From assembly GCA_014871385.1 (NCBI GenBank), contig CM026427.1, forward strand, positions 13,972,430 to 14,036,429: 64,000 bases of DNA, in the 5' to 3' direction. Every line of letters begins with the position of its first letter. Position 1 is the stretch's first letter. Below the pieces are notes generated by a model that made no database searches, was not told the origin of the DNA, and saw only the letters and a program-made list of their open reading frames with translations. This stretch comes from Ceratodon purpureus. Taxonomy: Eukaryota > Streptophyta > Bryopsida > Pseudoditrichales > Ditrichaceae. This document shows positions 1-11,386 of this stretch, piece by piece. Position numbers and translations under genes: made by a program.

Positions 1-83
1 GACTTCGACTTGGTGGCATATTCTTGTGGCAGTAAATAAGTTATTTTCTGATTCATGTGATTTAATGATATTATTCTTTCAAG

Positions 84-139
84 TTGGGCCCGGAACCTGG
101 AAACACTTCAACTGCATTGCAGGCTTCTGTGCAGTTGCT
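84..139 (+). other. possible isolated coding exon
   Basis: A 56-base open stretch lies between a pyrimidine-rich acceptor (ttctttcaag) and a strong donor (gtaagtg). It would read GPGTWKHFNCIAGFCAVA, a partly hydrophobic stretch that could be the end of a membrane-protein gene lying mostly left of the window. No flanking exon in a compatible phase was found, so this is a weak call. Confidence 0.18.
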
Positions 140-234
140 GTAAGTGATTATATTATATTATGTAACTCAAGGCCTGGGGCCTTGGAAGGCTCCAAGGAGC
201 TGGAGCTTATGAGAATACAGCACTTACAGTAAAC

Positions 235-1340
235 CCTCTTTTCGTCGAAACAATGTCACTAATTAGGGGAGATTTTTGTAGTGCGGTAATTTTTATTGTT
301 CATTTCTGCCGCATTAATCCCCTGAAGACACAGACATCAGTATTTTCACCAAACTAGTGTATTGTATTGCTCTATCGCCCTCACTTCATTTCCATTCTGA
401 ATGCTTACCCTTTGTTCTATTGCAGAAGAACTTCATCATTGTACAGCCTCTTTTCAATACCCATGTGGGTCACCTCCCACTACGACTGTGGAACGTTGCA
501 TGAAAAATCACACCGTCCATCAACCTCGTGATTTTCATCAACCCACCTGAGTCTGAATATTTTTTTCCCCCATACTTTACAGGTTCACATTGCCAAAGTC
601 ACATGTCAACAGAATTGTGTTCAGCTAAGTTAAACTGCACCAAAGTTTCCTCAGTGCCAGCAGCACTCAGTTACACAATACTGCAGTACTTGTTTATGAT
701 TTTCAACAGAGCAGTAAAAACACTGTGGCAAATAATTCCCATGTTTCATTACTTCGGGACTGTTCCCCAACAGCAGCGAAATTATTTATATATCCACTCA
801 CCATTCGACTCAAAAAAGATAAATGAAAAAATAAATCATGTATTCATTCAAACAAATATACGTATATTAATGTCAAAAAAGAAAAAGGAAACATCGGAAA
901 CCAAAAATCAACCAATCGGTATAATACCAAAAAAAAAGGCAGTGGGATCATGTGGAATGTGTGCCAGAAGTTCCAAAATAAAAAGGAAAAAGAAAGGAGT
1001 GAGCAGAAAATACTGGTGCAGGATGAGTGAGTGCTAGTCCTGTGTCCGGTGGGCAACGAAAATATCTGAGGCTGCCGCTAAGCGAGAAGCCAAATTTAGG
1101 GGCAATATACTATATGTGTTTTAGTGCAAGTGCCACAGCCTTCAAGGCATCGCAGTGTTGGACTCCGCTCCCTCCACCACTGCACCACCACTGCTGCACT
1201 GCTGCACTGCTGCACTGCTGCAATGCAATGGCTATCGTCATTGCCAGGTGACTGCTCTCTTGTGTGCACGCGGCCACAGACTCACCTCTGATTCTCTCCA
1301 CCACGGTACCACGCCTGGTACCTGATGTACTGGGCCCTGG
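235..1340. other. intergenic, no gene seen
   Basis: No coding region with credible codon use or splice sites is visible. The open frames here are short and low-complexity (lysine-rich from A-runs near 880-1000). A perfect microsatellite of four CTGCTGCA units lies at 1191-1222. Confidence 0.5.
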
Positions 1341-1975
1341 CCACCTAACCATCATTGTTAAACCAAGAGTACAGGTATATATACAAGGTAGTAATACCAT
1401 AAACCGATAGAATAAGGAGTTTTGAGCAATTTGAACTATCATTTTCTTAGGGAATTATTGCAAGTACATAGACAAATTGAAAACAGAATGATAGAAGTTG
1501 TTTTCATAATTTTCTGATGAAAATACAATTTTCTAGAAATATTTTAGCTGAAAAGTTTGTCCACCCCATTTCTTGTGTTGTAGACTTCATAAAGTCTGCT
1601 ACTGGCATAGGCACTACTCCAAATGCAGCTCTACCCAAAACTGATATCAGATCTCAAGGCTTGTCAGGTATATCAACGGTTCTCAACAAATCTTAACGCT
1701 TATCTAACTGTACCAAAAATCAAGGATCATGATTTCTGTTGGTGCGGTTTCAGCACAAGTCTACTACACAGGTTATGGGGAGGTCTTGGTTTATGGTATT
1801 ACTACCTTAGCGGCACTGGGCTTGCGTCATTTCTAACCCGGATTCTATGAGGGCTCTTCACCTCTCTCGGATCTCTCTTCCAATCACAAGAATAGTCAAG
1901 CTTCTTTTTACCACCGAATAGAGTAACCTTAAGTAACTTCTCATCTGCACTCTGGACTTCTGCTTTAACAAACCA
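1340..1975 (+). repeat. LTR-like dispersed repeat, copy 1, interrupted by a MITE
   Basis: This fossil belongs to a repeat family seen three times in the window (here, near 28.0-28.5 kb and near 62.36-62.56 kb). The shared core is a TATA box (GTATATA), then about 30-40 bases later ACCCTAATCCT-like sequence and a CTCTCCACCTCTCT-like tract, then AATCACAAGAGTAGTCAAG-like sequence and GAGTAACC. TATA followed by a conserved transcribed leader is the layout of an LTR U3-R boundary, so a solo LTR or TRIM-type relic is likely. It is broken: a 424-bp MITE (1385-1808) splits it at the TATA region, and no retroelement coding region is attached. The outer ends are approximate. Confidence 0.45.
1385..1808. 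mobile_element. MITE (Stowaway/mariner-like), inserted in LTR-like repeat
   Basis: Perfect 21-bp terminal inverted repeats lie at 1385-1405 and 1788-1808 (ends AAGGTAGTAATACC and GGTATTACTACCTT). The 424-bp interior is AT-rich and non-coding. Comparison with the uninterrupted copy near 28.28 kb shows the insertion lies just after the GTATATA box. With element ends at AGGT/ACCT, the right flank is TA and the left flank CA, consistent with an aged TA target duplication. The AGGT ends resemble the MITE at 60227-60624. Confidence 0.6.
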
Positions 1976-3170
1976 TGAATATTTTAAAAATATCTATATA
2001 ATGTTATTTGTGTTAAGGTGTCTTCACACCTGGAGTTAGGTAAGAATTACAAATGAGCTGTAAGGACGATCCACAAGTCACTGGAAAATCGTTTCACACT
2101 AGGGGGCCCAAGTTGAGACTTATCCCGTATATTATGGTATGTAAAACGTATGTCACATTTATACATGTGGAGGTCTTATCGTATTGATGTGCCAACATGG
2201 CATGGAATGATAGTTTACTATTGTGGCCGGTCACACCAGATGCGGAGTGGGGAGGGCGGTCTTATGATGTCACCTTGCTTTCCTGAACATTTCAAATTCT
2301 GGAGATTTTGTTTTCCTTTTTCCTTTCACTTATACCCTCCCCATCCTCGCTTTCTGTTGCGCTCTTCAGTCTCTCCTTGGCATTGCTTGGTGCGATTTGC
2401 ACAATTTTCTTTTAATTTCATGTCAATTGTAAGTATCCGGACAATTGAAGTGATTCAGTTTTAGAGGGAGCAGGGAGGAGTGGGTTGGGGTGTTCGGGAA
2501 ATCTGTTTTTGTTTAGTTCATTGTCGGAATGTAGATGTCATTGGATTTGCTGGAACAATCTCGAGGGGAATGTGGAAGTTTGTAGGTGTAGGGTGTTCTT
2601 GTTGGGGGTTCGGGGTGTTTAGGGTTTAGTATGTGTCGTTTTATTTTTTCCACTACAACCTTTGCCAACCTAGGAATTCACTAGAAGGAGTAGTGCTGCG
2701 AGGTATGGTAATCTGGAGAGGCGGGGAATCCATGGCGTTGTTTTTTTGCCTGGTTTTTTTATTGAGATTCTAGAGATTATCACCATATCACGCGAGGCAT
2801 CCCAATTGCACCGAAAACTCAGTTTTGGATGCGGGTGTTCATTACTTGAAGCTGAGTTTGATTCGTCATTGGCTGCGAGCATTGGCGTAGTTAGACCTCG
2901 TATGCACATCAGGTAATCCGCTCATGAGATATCTGTTGTCGTAGGGTTAGCGCTTGCTTTTTGTTCTCTGTTTCTTCTTTCCGTGTTTTTTTTTTTTTTT
3001 TTTGGTTTGTTTATTGGCTGCATGGCTTCTTGCTCATTTCTACTTTACCATAGATGCAACGTTTAAAACTGATCATAGTAGAGGTAGCTCGTTGGCTAAG
3101 GTCAAAGTCAAATTGTTAATAACACCTTCAGACCCTCCTAATCGCATTATAGAATAACTAGTAGAGAATT

Positions 3171-3791
3171 TTGTCGATCTTCTCCTTATATCCATGGGGG
3201 TATAGCTCGGCGGGTTTAGCATTGATGTCATGGTTGATCTTGATGTTGCTCCGAATTCAACACTTGTTAGAGCTGCCCCGAATTATGGAGGCTGAGGTCG
3301 AAGCCGAAGATCCCTTCTCTGACATCGTTCAGAGTCTTAGCGGGCCACACTTTGATTACGCCACTCTCATGATCTCATCAGTTCGGCCTTGCAAAACTTT
3401 AGGCTGTGTACACCTTTTGCGTTCCTTGATGATGATCTCGGATACTAGGTTAAACCTACGTCCACAATCTGTGGATGGCTTTGCTCCATACATCGTCGGC
3501 GACCTTAGGTATCCGTTGCTGCCCTCGCTCATAGTTCCTCACCAGACGCAGGGACACTTGACTGTGGCTAAAATTTTATTCAACCAAAGGCTTCGGCGCG
3601 GCCGTTGCGTGGTTGAAAATGCCTTCGGCATCCTAAAATAGACTTTCCGAGAACTGATAGGGAAGTTTGAATTATCCGTTACCTTAGTTCCTGACATCGT
3701 AATGTGTTGTGCCATTTTACACAATATATTGCTCGGGCAATCCCATGATGAGGTGGAGGAACTACTGGAAGTACTTCATAGAGAAGGTTAA
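3171..3791 (+). pseudogene. Harbinger DDE nuclease (transposase), degraded
   Basis: The translated region keeps the C-terminal half of a DDE_Tnp_4/Harbinger nuclease. It has GDLRYPLLPSLIVPH, which corresponds to the family's GDsgYpl..wl..P block with the second catalytic Asp. It then has FNQRLRRGRCVVENAFGILK, which carries the final Glu in VVENAFG, and after an in-frame TAG at 3639-3641, VPDIVMCCAILHNI, the usual C-terminal block. The frame ends at TAA 3789-3791. The N-terminal helix-turn-helix part and the first catalytic Asp block (DcTHi-like) are not recognisable upstream. In an intact element this protein nicks and joins DNA at TTA targets together with its Myb-like partner. The truncated N-terminus and in-frame stop make this a pseudogene. 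Confidence 0.75.
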
Positions 3792-4030
3792 TAGGGTGAG
3801 GTAGTGGATGATGACATCGGAATTCCGGTGGTTGGAGAAGTCATCAGCGACTATGTGGCGACGGCTTTGGGGAGGGCGAAGAGAACTCAGATGGGAGTGT
3901 ACTTGACAACTTAACCACACCACCAAGCATAGTGTGTATAGCTTGTAAGTAATGACCTCAATTCATTTCCCTGCAATTCTAATTGACTTGTTGACAAGTA
4001 GATAACAATGATAGACTTTCTCTTTCCGAT

Positions 4031-4069
<39 letters not shown>
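4031..4069. repeat. poly-T tract
   Basis: A run of about 39 T lies between the 3' ends of the two converging Harbinger genes. Its length in the assembly may be unreliable. Confidence 0.8.
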
Positions 4070-4070
<1 letters not shown>

Positions 4071-4694
4071 AGTTAATCTTCTTCTTTATAAACGCAAAAG
4101 TAAGTAGCTGTAGAATGTACTTCAGCTATGCTTTGTAAACATTACAACTAACACACTACCTCTATGCAATGTGGCTGCAATGTGGTAAAGGCCAAGGACT
4201 CATATCATGGCTTCACCGTCAATGGTACTCGGGAGACATTCAAGGCAGCTTGTATTGCTACGTCCTCCCATCAAGGCACTTTGTTCGAGGAGGAACATGA
4301 TCCCGGTGGACCTACATTGGGCTGCTCACTAGGCGTCATGGAGATGGGATTGTGTATCCCCGGAGCTCCTCCGGCATGACTTAAAGTCTAGGCAATGTGG
4401 TTTGGAGTTGCAATTGGGGCTGTGTTCAGTCAAGCTCGGAGTTCGGGACCCTTGATATGCCGCATGGTGCCACGGTTGTGTAGGAGCAGTTGGAACAGTG
4501 AAGGTAGGGGGGTTATTGAAAGTAACGGGCAAGGTTCCGTATGTGTCCTGTGGCAGCTGAGTAGAGTCTTGAGTGTGCATTGTTGAGGCTCGGCATCCTA
4601 TAGCGGTGTTCATGGATGGAGAGTAGTGATGTAGAGGTGGAATACCGCCGGCGGGGGTCATAGTCATGGCTCCTGGTGGCATTGTTTTCTCTCT

Positions 4695-5865
4695 TCACAT
4701 GGTCAGCCCATGATCGAGCACAGTCGAGAGTTGTGCAAGGCATGATACCATCTCACCTTGATTCATAATAGCCAACCGGGCATTTTTATTTGCTATAACG
4801 GCATTCTTATACATGTCCTCCTGTTTGTTTATTTCCATATATTTGGTACTCCATCTGTTCGGTGAACAACTTGAGCTGAACTTCAATCTTGGAACGCTTT
4901 AGGTCTCTACTAGCGTTGGCAATTTCCTTTGCCAAGACGGACCCTGTTGCCTTTGTTGCCTAGGCAATGAAAGTATGCGCACTCATGCTTTTCTTGCGCA
5001 CGACCATGCTGCATGACCTTCTCTTTCCGGAGAAGTGGCAAGTGTCAGATGAACTCATTACATGCGAAGTGACTCCCGCAAGCAAAGCAGTAAAAAGCCT
5101 CGTGCTTGGACTTCCACTTCTGTCGGCATGGTTTGGACCTCGCCCCCGGGTACCAACTGTCCTCGGAGGTGACCGAGGCGGAGTGGATTCCTTCGTTGGT
5201 TCAACGGCCTCAGGTTGAGACATGTCTAGGGGGTCCTCTCTCTCGGGCTCGCTCTCACACTCCTTGGCGGCCTCTTGCCCCTCTAGCCTTGCCGTTCTTC
5301 AATTTCCATCGTGAGGTGAAAGCAAATCTCGGACATGGGAAGGCTGGATCTGCGGCCTATTCCCAAATTACTCATGAATTGCATCAAATACGTCATGTGC
5401 AAATTGTTGTAGGAGTCCATCCGTCTTGCGCTCTGATGCTTATAACTTTCAATAGTCCGGTACATTCCTTCCCGTTCTACTCAAATAATCTACAATTCGC
5501 TTATAATCAGGTATGAGCTGATTCCACTTTGTTTTGTAAGCCGAACCATCTCTCACACAAGGAGAAAAACCAGCTTGCATTACCTGCTGGAATATGCCGA
5601 TCCACTTACTGTTGTCTGGGGTCATCAAATCTCGGCCATCAATTGCATCTAGCTCCTGCACGTACATGTCCCATTTAGCTTTGATGAGAACGAAAATTTC
5701 TTGAGGTAACCAATTTGAGCCCCTATCGCGTCTTGCTCTTTTTGCTTGGCTGCTGTATATGGGCGCAATGGATGCAAGCGCTGGTCGCGGCATTCCAAGG
5801 AGTCCTCGTCCAGCCCCATCTATGCGTATAGGCTGATAACTTCCGGTTACAACCGAACGTGGCAA
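4695..5865 (-). pseudogene. Harbinger Myb/SANT-like (trihelix) accessory protein, degraded
   Basis: On the minus strand 5865-5449 encodes a trihelix/Myb-like DNA-binding domain (SNWLPQEIFVLIKAKWDMY, then KWIGIFQQVMQAGFSP and YKTKWNQLIPDYKRI). Its spaced tryptophans are typical of the second ORF of plant PIF/Harbinger elements. Downstream fragments in other frames continue the family layout: YRTIESYKHQSA and FHLTMEIEE near 5465-5283, and YKNAVIANKNARLAIM with QGEMVSCLAQLSTVL near 4820-4700 as the C-terminal helical segment. The frame changes between blocks, so several indels or lost introns separate them. In working elements this protein binds the terminal repeats and carries the transposase to the nucleus. 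It lies tail-to-tail with the transposase relic, inside the same inverted repeats. Confidence 0.7.
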
Positions 5866-5936
5866 ATGTTTTTGTGTTCTGTATAATGCAAATCAATCAT
5901 ATTGGTCATAAGAAAAGAATTTGACTTTACCATCGG

Positions 5937-5960
5937 AGTGTGTGTGTGTGTGTGTGTGTT
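5937..5960. repeat. GT microsatellite
   Basis: An uninterrupted GT run of about eleven units inside the Harbinger element, just upstream of the Myb-like gene on the minus strand. Confidence 0.85.
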
Positions 5961-6720
5961 GTGCAGGTGTAGTTCGGAAGGGTTGTGGACAAACTTGGCT
6001 ATAAGGTGTTGCATGCAGCGAAGAGCAATTTGAACGTACCGTCTTGGGAGGTCGCTGTAGGACAGGTGGGCGCTTCAAAGGCATGCGAATTCGTGGCTAG
6101 TTCCATTGCTACGGCATCTCCGAAGAGTCGACGCTTAAGACCGTAGCTGCATGACGAGAAAAAAACCCGCCTCAATGACTCAAATGAAATTGAAAAACCG
6201 AAAGGAATCTGGGGACAAAAAGAAAAAAAATGAACAGAACAAACACAATAAAGTAGACACTCTACTACTATTGGAATGGTGCATCAAAGTCAGACATGAG
6301 GCAAAGAACTCCTTCGATAGATGGACTACTAATCACTAGATACGATTCTGTATTGAAGAATTCTTCATTTTCATAGTTCGGCCAATGCATTTGTAAGCTT
6401 CCGTCATAGTTGCGCAGTGCCGAGTTTTTTGCATGCTCACACAGGTACGTGCACTGTAGATGATGGTATATTGTTTCCACTTCGTGCCTTCAGGCAAAAT
6501 AATAGACACCGCTTTATTCAGAATCCACTTGCTCTAATTTCACAATTAACTACAAATTGCTTTTTTAATATCCACTAACAACCGATCTTATCTATTGATA
6601 CAGGGGATGTCAGCTAGGTTCGGCAATTGCCAAAGAACGCAGGTGTAAACAACACACTGAATTACCGGCCTACTACCGCTCTTCAGAAGTTACAAAGCGC
6701 CAAATGTGAAGGCACCTTTA

Positions 6721-8690
6721 CACTATGACTTGATTTGAAATTTCCAAGGTTTATTTATTTTTATTTATTTTTATTTATTTATTAATAATTTTATTCGTGG
6801 ATGAAAGTTTTTGTTGTGTTTTGGAATTAAAGGGTTTAAATTGTTATGTTTATTTTTAAGATTAAATTTTTATAGAGTTTCAAATCAACTATTTAAGAAA
6901 GGTAAGTGATTATGATATAAAAGAATTCGTAATGAAGAAATAAAAGATTTAAAGAATTCATTTATATTGCAGAAATTGGAGGAAAAAAAATAAAAAATTA
7001 TCTATATTTAGACTGATTTTTTTTTATCGATATTATAAATAGAATACTATAAATATGGTATTTTACTTACAAGAATTGCTAAAAGACACTATGGCCTTTG
7101 GTAAGGTTCCTACAATGTCAATTTTGGATATAATTTTTGAAATTTTTAATGAAAGTAGAAATTACAAGGGCTTTGTACATGTATAATATCTTTTGCATCA
7201 AACCTTTGAAAATGTTTTATGGTGATCAAAGATTTCTCCTCCTAACTAAGCAACTCTAAGTTTTTATTGCTAAACCACTTTAGACCATTAAGATTTATTA
7301 TGCAAGTAAATAAAATGATTCCCTTTGAGATTGTTAAGAAAATCCTTCTATGGTAAAAGAAATCATTGTGAAAATAGTGAAAAGTTTGCACATTGTTTTT
7401 TTGGACATTTCTTAGAAAGGTGACAAATCTTATACAATTATATTTAGAGTGATATTTTTACCACTATAGATTTTTATATTTTTTATTTTAAAAAATAAAT
7501 CTCCACAATCTTTAAGGCAGTCATATTAGTGATGTATATAAAAAATCTCAAAGGTAGTACACAAGTGTAGCAAAAGAACTGGAGCTACCCAATGAGTACA
7601 AAAAATTAATTTTGGAACTTTAAAAAAATTCCAGCATCTAGTGCCAAAAAAAAAATCATATTTTTGCAAAGCTCTTGTTATTCCCTACATTTACAAAAAA
7701 ATCAAAAAAATACATTCAAAATTGACATTGTTGGAACCAATCCTAAAACCTAATTGTCCATTGAAACGGACCAAGGAATTTTAGGAATTTATTTTAGAAA
7801 TACTTCAATATGAAATTCATTAAAATAGTCATTGCATCTAAATTTATGCAATTGAAGGCAATGCGATAGAACTCCAATTCCTTTTTTGGAGACTAATGCG
7901 AGTTGAAGGTCTGATTGTTTGGTACCTTATGTTTATGACCTCAAGACATACAGGTAAACCAAGAATACACAACTATCAGTGTCTGGATGGTGGAGGTGTA
8001 GAGTATTGTGGTATCCCTAACATTACATAGTACATTGTGCAGTGTCACGTCCCATTTGTTGCTGGGGTGGTTGGGTAGCCTTGCAGACAATATGTGTATA
8101 TACTATGTGCACGAGTAAAACATTTGAGGACATCCCTCAGCTAAATATTTTATAGAAATATACCCAGTTCGCAATTGGGTAGCCATGACTTTAGTTGCCA
8201 AACCTAAAGACATCAGTGTGGCCCATGTACAAGTTTTACACACCTCACCCACAATTACCTCACAAACAGACTCTTACATTGTGAACAATGCACAAATGGG
8301 CATCCTAATTTCATTCCCTAACAAGCTTCCATCAACCATACAAACAGATCCTTAAGGATGATTCACAAAGGCAGGCTTAAGCATCGTGGCAGTTGACAAC
8401 AACTGGAATCTCTTCTCTCAATAGATACTATGGGCTGCTTATAAGTGCATAGATTGCCAGAGTTGGGCATCTGTGAGAGAAATGTTCCTTCAACATCCTC
8501 TGCATCTAATTTTGAATAGATATAAATTTCCAGAATTCTTTCCTCTCACTCATTAGTCATGGTAGTTTTCACTTTTTCATAGTGCCACATGAATGCTTGT
8601 TGCACCATATTGTTTTGCAATGGAATAAAAACTCAGTTGCCAAGATAAACACACCATAATATTTCAGAATTCAAGGCTGAGAATAAGACG
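6721..8690. other. AT-rich spacer, no gene seen
   Basis: This strongly AT-rich region has no extended open frame. A short TTTATTTT-type tandem tract lies at about 6747-6785. The stretch near 7950-8250 is less AT-rich and begins GGTAAACCAAGAATACA, similar to the sequence just before the TATA box of the LTR-like repeat at 1361. It may be a further worn fragment of that family, but the match is short. Confidence 0.4.
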
Positions 8691-9129
8691 TCTGCAATGA
8701 TGCATCAGAAGCCTGGAAACCCGGGATTCACCACCTTCGTCCGTGCCAGCCATGCCAGGTTCTGACTTCATGATGTTTTCCAATGTATTGCACTGCATTC
8801 TCAGGTTCATTTCCTCTGTTTCAATCATTCATAATCTGCTTCAATGGTCAAAGACCTCACCCTTGCCTTGGGACGATGCAAAATCAAACATGACTTGCAT
8901 TGAATGGATGGTAGAAAGTAGGTTAAGGCAGGAAGCAGATTCATCAGTTGGATTCATAGCCTCCATTGTTAGTTGAGCAAGTTCTCATAGCAACATGCTA
9001 TGTTTTGAAGCTGATGTTTGTTTTGAACCAACTTGCAAGTTGCAGAGTTTGATTTGTTCTGTAGTGCCTGCTGATTTACTGAATCCAGTAAAGCCACCTC
9101 ATGGGTTACCTAGTTGTGTGGAACTGTTA

Positions 9130-9183
9130 GATCATGAAATTTCATGAGCAATTTCATGATCAAATGCTCATGAAATTGCTTAT
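9130..9183. repeat. cluster of overlapping palindromes
   Basis: GATCATGAAATT pairs perfectly with AATTTCATGATC over an 8-base loop, and GCAATTTCATGA within the second arm pairs perfectly with TCATGAAATTGC over another 8-base loop. The same arm can therefore pair left or right, giving two mutually exclusive 12-bp hairpins. Confidence 0.6.
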
Positions 9184-9425
9184 GAACTTCTTTTAAGGGC
9201 ATTCAACACGTCTGGACTCTAATAAGATTTTGCATTACTTTTCCCTGATGTGACTTGATGTCATGCTTTCAACGCTTCCATATGCTGGAATATTGTTGCT
9301 TACGTGTTGCTGAAATCAGTTGCTTGATTTCTGCTGAAATATTGAATGTCATGAGCAACATGTGCATGCAAAATTTCTGAGAGATGTACTCTGGATTTGG
9401 ATGTGAAGACCAAGGGTCTTGCCAG

Positions 9426-10469
9426 CAGCCAGTGAAACCAGAAAACTTGAGCAGGAAACACACGAGAAGATGCGGAAGCTTGCAGAGGTTCGGTCCACCA
9501 TCGCTGCCGAACGCCAAATGACGGAGGAGCTTCGGTAGCAAACCAACCCTTATGGATCCCTTGGGATGAATCGAATTTGTGTACTTAATAGACTTCATCA
9601 TTGACAAGTTAGTTTTGGCTTCAAAAGTGCAATGCATCTTGTGTACTTAGATGGGAAGTTAACTGTGAAGGATCGGCTGAAGGTTTCAAGTATGGCATCT
9701 TGAATTGTGTGTGAGGTATCTTAATTCTTTAACAGCCACACTGTCCAGATAGAACATGAGTTTGTGAACAACCAGAGCACATAGCTTTCTGCCTCAAATG
9801 ATTTGGTTATGAGAGTCTTGAAACGGTTGTTGTATATGCAGGAGAGAAGTGTCGTCCAAGGGATGGTCTAGCTTGAATCCGGTAAGGCCACCATCACAAT
9901 AATCACAATGTATTTGATTCTATAAGTTATCTCTGTCATTCAACCTACGTTACGTTTCTGCATCTAACCCTAATTTTGTCCCTATCGATTGTTGATGAAG
10001 AGCTCTGAAACTGCAGATGCCATCAAGCTATGAAAAGTCAATGAAGCCGGTCAAGTCATTGTTGCAGCAACCCCCTCCAAGCAACTTCAAAATCAATCGC
10101 AGCTCGTCGACATTCAAATCCCCCGGTAAGTATATTTAAGTCGTTTCCCTCCTTAGGTCTCATCTCAGGAAACAAAGAGCAATCTCAAAAGGAATGTATG
10201 CTGAATCATGACCAGATGCTCACCTGAATGAGAACAAGTTTGCAAAATATGGGCCTCCCCCTGCCCACCTCCAGAACACAAACCATGGCACAGATGATCT
10301 GGACGTTGAGGAAGAAGCGCACTGCACATCAGCAATGGAGGCTCTCAAGGAATGGCACAACTCGCAGAGTATCAACTCTGCAGGCAAGTTCAAATCTCAA
10401 CTTCTCCTCTTTCTGCAAAACTGGGAAGACAAGTTATCGAATTTGAGAGAAATAATGAAAGCAAAATGA
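9426..10469 (+). CDS. unrecognised multi-exon gene, C-terminal exons
   Basis: Four phase-compatible exons can be read: 9426-9534, 9842-9881, 10017-10125 and 10216-10469, each with AG acceptors and GT donors, ending at TGA 10467-10469. The first (ETRKLEQETHEKMRKLAEV...) looks like a coiled coil. The middle is basic and serine/proline-rich (SLLQQPPPSNFKINRSSS). The last ends in a helical segment (EALKEWHNSQ, then FLQNWEDKLSNLREIMKAK). Unbroken phase across three junctions argues for a real or recently real gene. Upstream exons were not resolved; a candidate near 8860-8960 (PLPWDDAKSNMTCIEWMVESR) does not join in phase. The family is not recognised. A long foldback begins exactly at the stop codon. 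The gene would converge on the TRM gene. Confidence 0.42.
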
Positions 10470-10580
10470 GACAACAAGGAGTCCTATTGCTTAAGACCAA
10501 AGAAGAGTTGTCAAATTTAGATCATTTCTACATCAAAAAACTCTTCTTTGGTCTTAAGCGGTAGGACTTCATGTTGTTTC
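10468..10580 (+). ncRNA. long imperfect hairpin, MIRNA-like or 3'-UTR foldback
   Basis: Arms 10468-10509 and 10539-10580 pair over 42 positions with a 29-base loop: 37 Watson-Crick pairs, 4 G:U pairs if the plus strand is transcribed, and one A:A mismatch. The inner 30 positions contain no mismatch when G:U is allowed. The hairpin starts at the TGA of the exon ending at 10469, so it would sit at the beginning of that transcript's 3' UTR. A plant MIRNA precursor, an siRNA-producing inverted repeat or a small foldback element are all possible. The mature product is not identifiable from sequence. Confidence 0.45.
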
Positions 10581-10779
10581 AAACTCAAACTGGAAATGAA
10601 ACATGTTGTTTTCAAATACTCCGGTCCTCACTTTTTTCTTCAGACATGCATGCTGAACTTAGGCCTTCGTTTGTCCAAACTGGTGCACACATCCTCAGTT
10701 CAAGGGACTTCAGGGAAATGCAATCCTATTGCCTCGTCCGTACATCTGATTAGTTGTTCATGTAGTTGAGGACATACAG

Positions 10780-11386
10780 ATGTGGAGCAAAACAGAGCTA
10801 AGTCTCAGCAGCAGTTCCAATCAGAGCCCGTGCCCATTTCACGTTGGGAAGAAAGTAATGAGAATCATGGTATGAGTTCAAACGTCCTGAATTAGGTCTC
10901 AAAGTTTTGTATAATTTTCATCAATTTCAGAAAATTTCAGAAGACAATGTTGGCAAACAAACAGCTGAAGATTGATTTCATATTGTCAGGAACCTGCCGG
11001 CCCATGGAAATAGACACAATACCCGAGGAGCAACCTGATCGCACTTGGACTACTATGGACACACAGACAGAGAGACCAAAACCAATTGCTGACATTGAAT
11101 CAAAACCCCCAACTACCATCGAAGGCACCTACTTTCAGCATGTAAGCAATTTGCTTATGATTTCCTGTTTGAGATGATGACTTTGTCATTCCAGGGCAAA
11201 GAGGTGCGCAGGAACATTACTGCAATCTCATTTCTTGATTGTATCAACATTGAAGTTCTTGTCATTTTCATCTGTGAATAAATGGCAGTGCTGGTAGTGC
11301 CGGTAGAATATCCAATGTTGAAGAGGAATTTGTTTATCTTGCAGCTCTTTTTACGCCAGGACTATCATAAGAAAGTCCGAGCGTAG
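10780..11386 (+). CDS. second phase-consistent exon group, unrecognised protein
   Basis: Three exons join in phase 0: 10780-10869 (starts ATG right after a CAG acceptor; MWSKTELSLSSSSNQ...), 10941-11141 (KTMLANKQLKIDFILSG...PPTTIEGTYFQH) and 11345-11386 (LFLRQDYHKKVRA, stop TAG). The whole would be 110 aa. The first exon is also open in a second frame reading QQQFQSEPVPISRWEESNE, so the true frame is uncertain. The QLKIDF and PPTTIEG segments recur in a decayed copy near 12.34-12.49 kb, which supports the middle exon as coding. These exons may be the 3' part of the gene ending at 10469, or a separate small gene. No family is recognised. Confidence 0.33.

Larger units (their letters stand above)
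2016..6717. mobile_element. complete-length PIF/Harbinger DNA transposon
   Basis: Terminal inverted repeats AGGTGTCTTCACACCTGG (2016-2033) and the reverse complement of AGGTGCCTTCACATTTGG (6700-6717) match at 15 of 18 bases. Both are flanked by TTA (2013-2015 and 6718-6720), the classic PIF/Harbinger target duplication. The 4702-bp element holds the two expected genes, a DDE transposase on the plus strand and a Myb/SANT-like protein on the minus strand, converging towards a poly-T tract. Both genes are damaged, so this copy is probably not autonomous. Family assignment rests on the target site, the gene pair and the transposase motifs. Confidence 0.85.

Noticed and set aside
528-1037. 169-aa plus-strand frame
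   Set aside because: Composition follows A-rich DNA, with no splice sites, motifs or codon bias; likely a chance frame.
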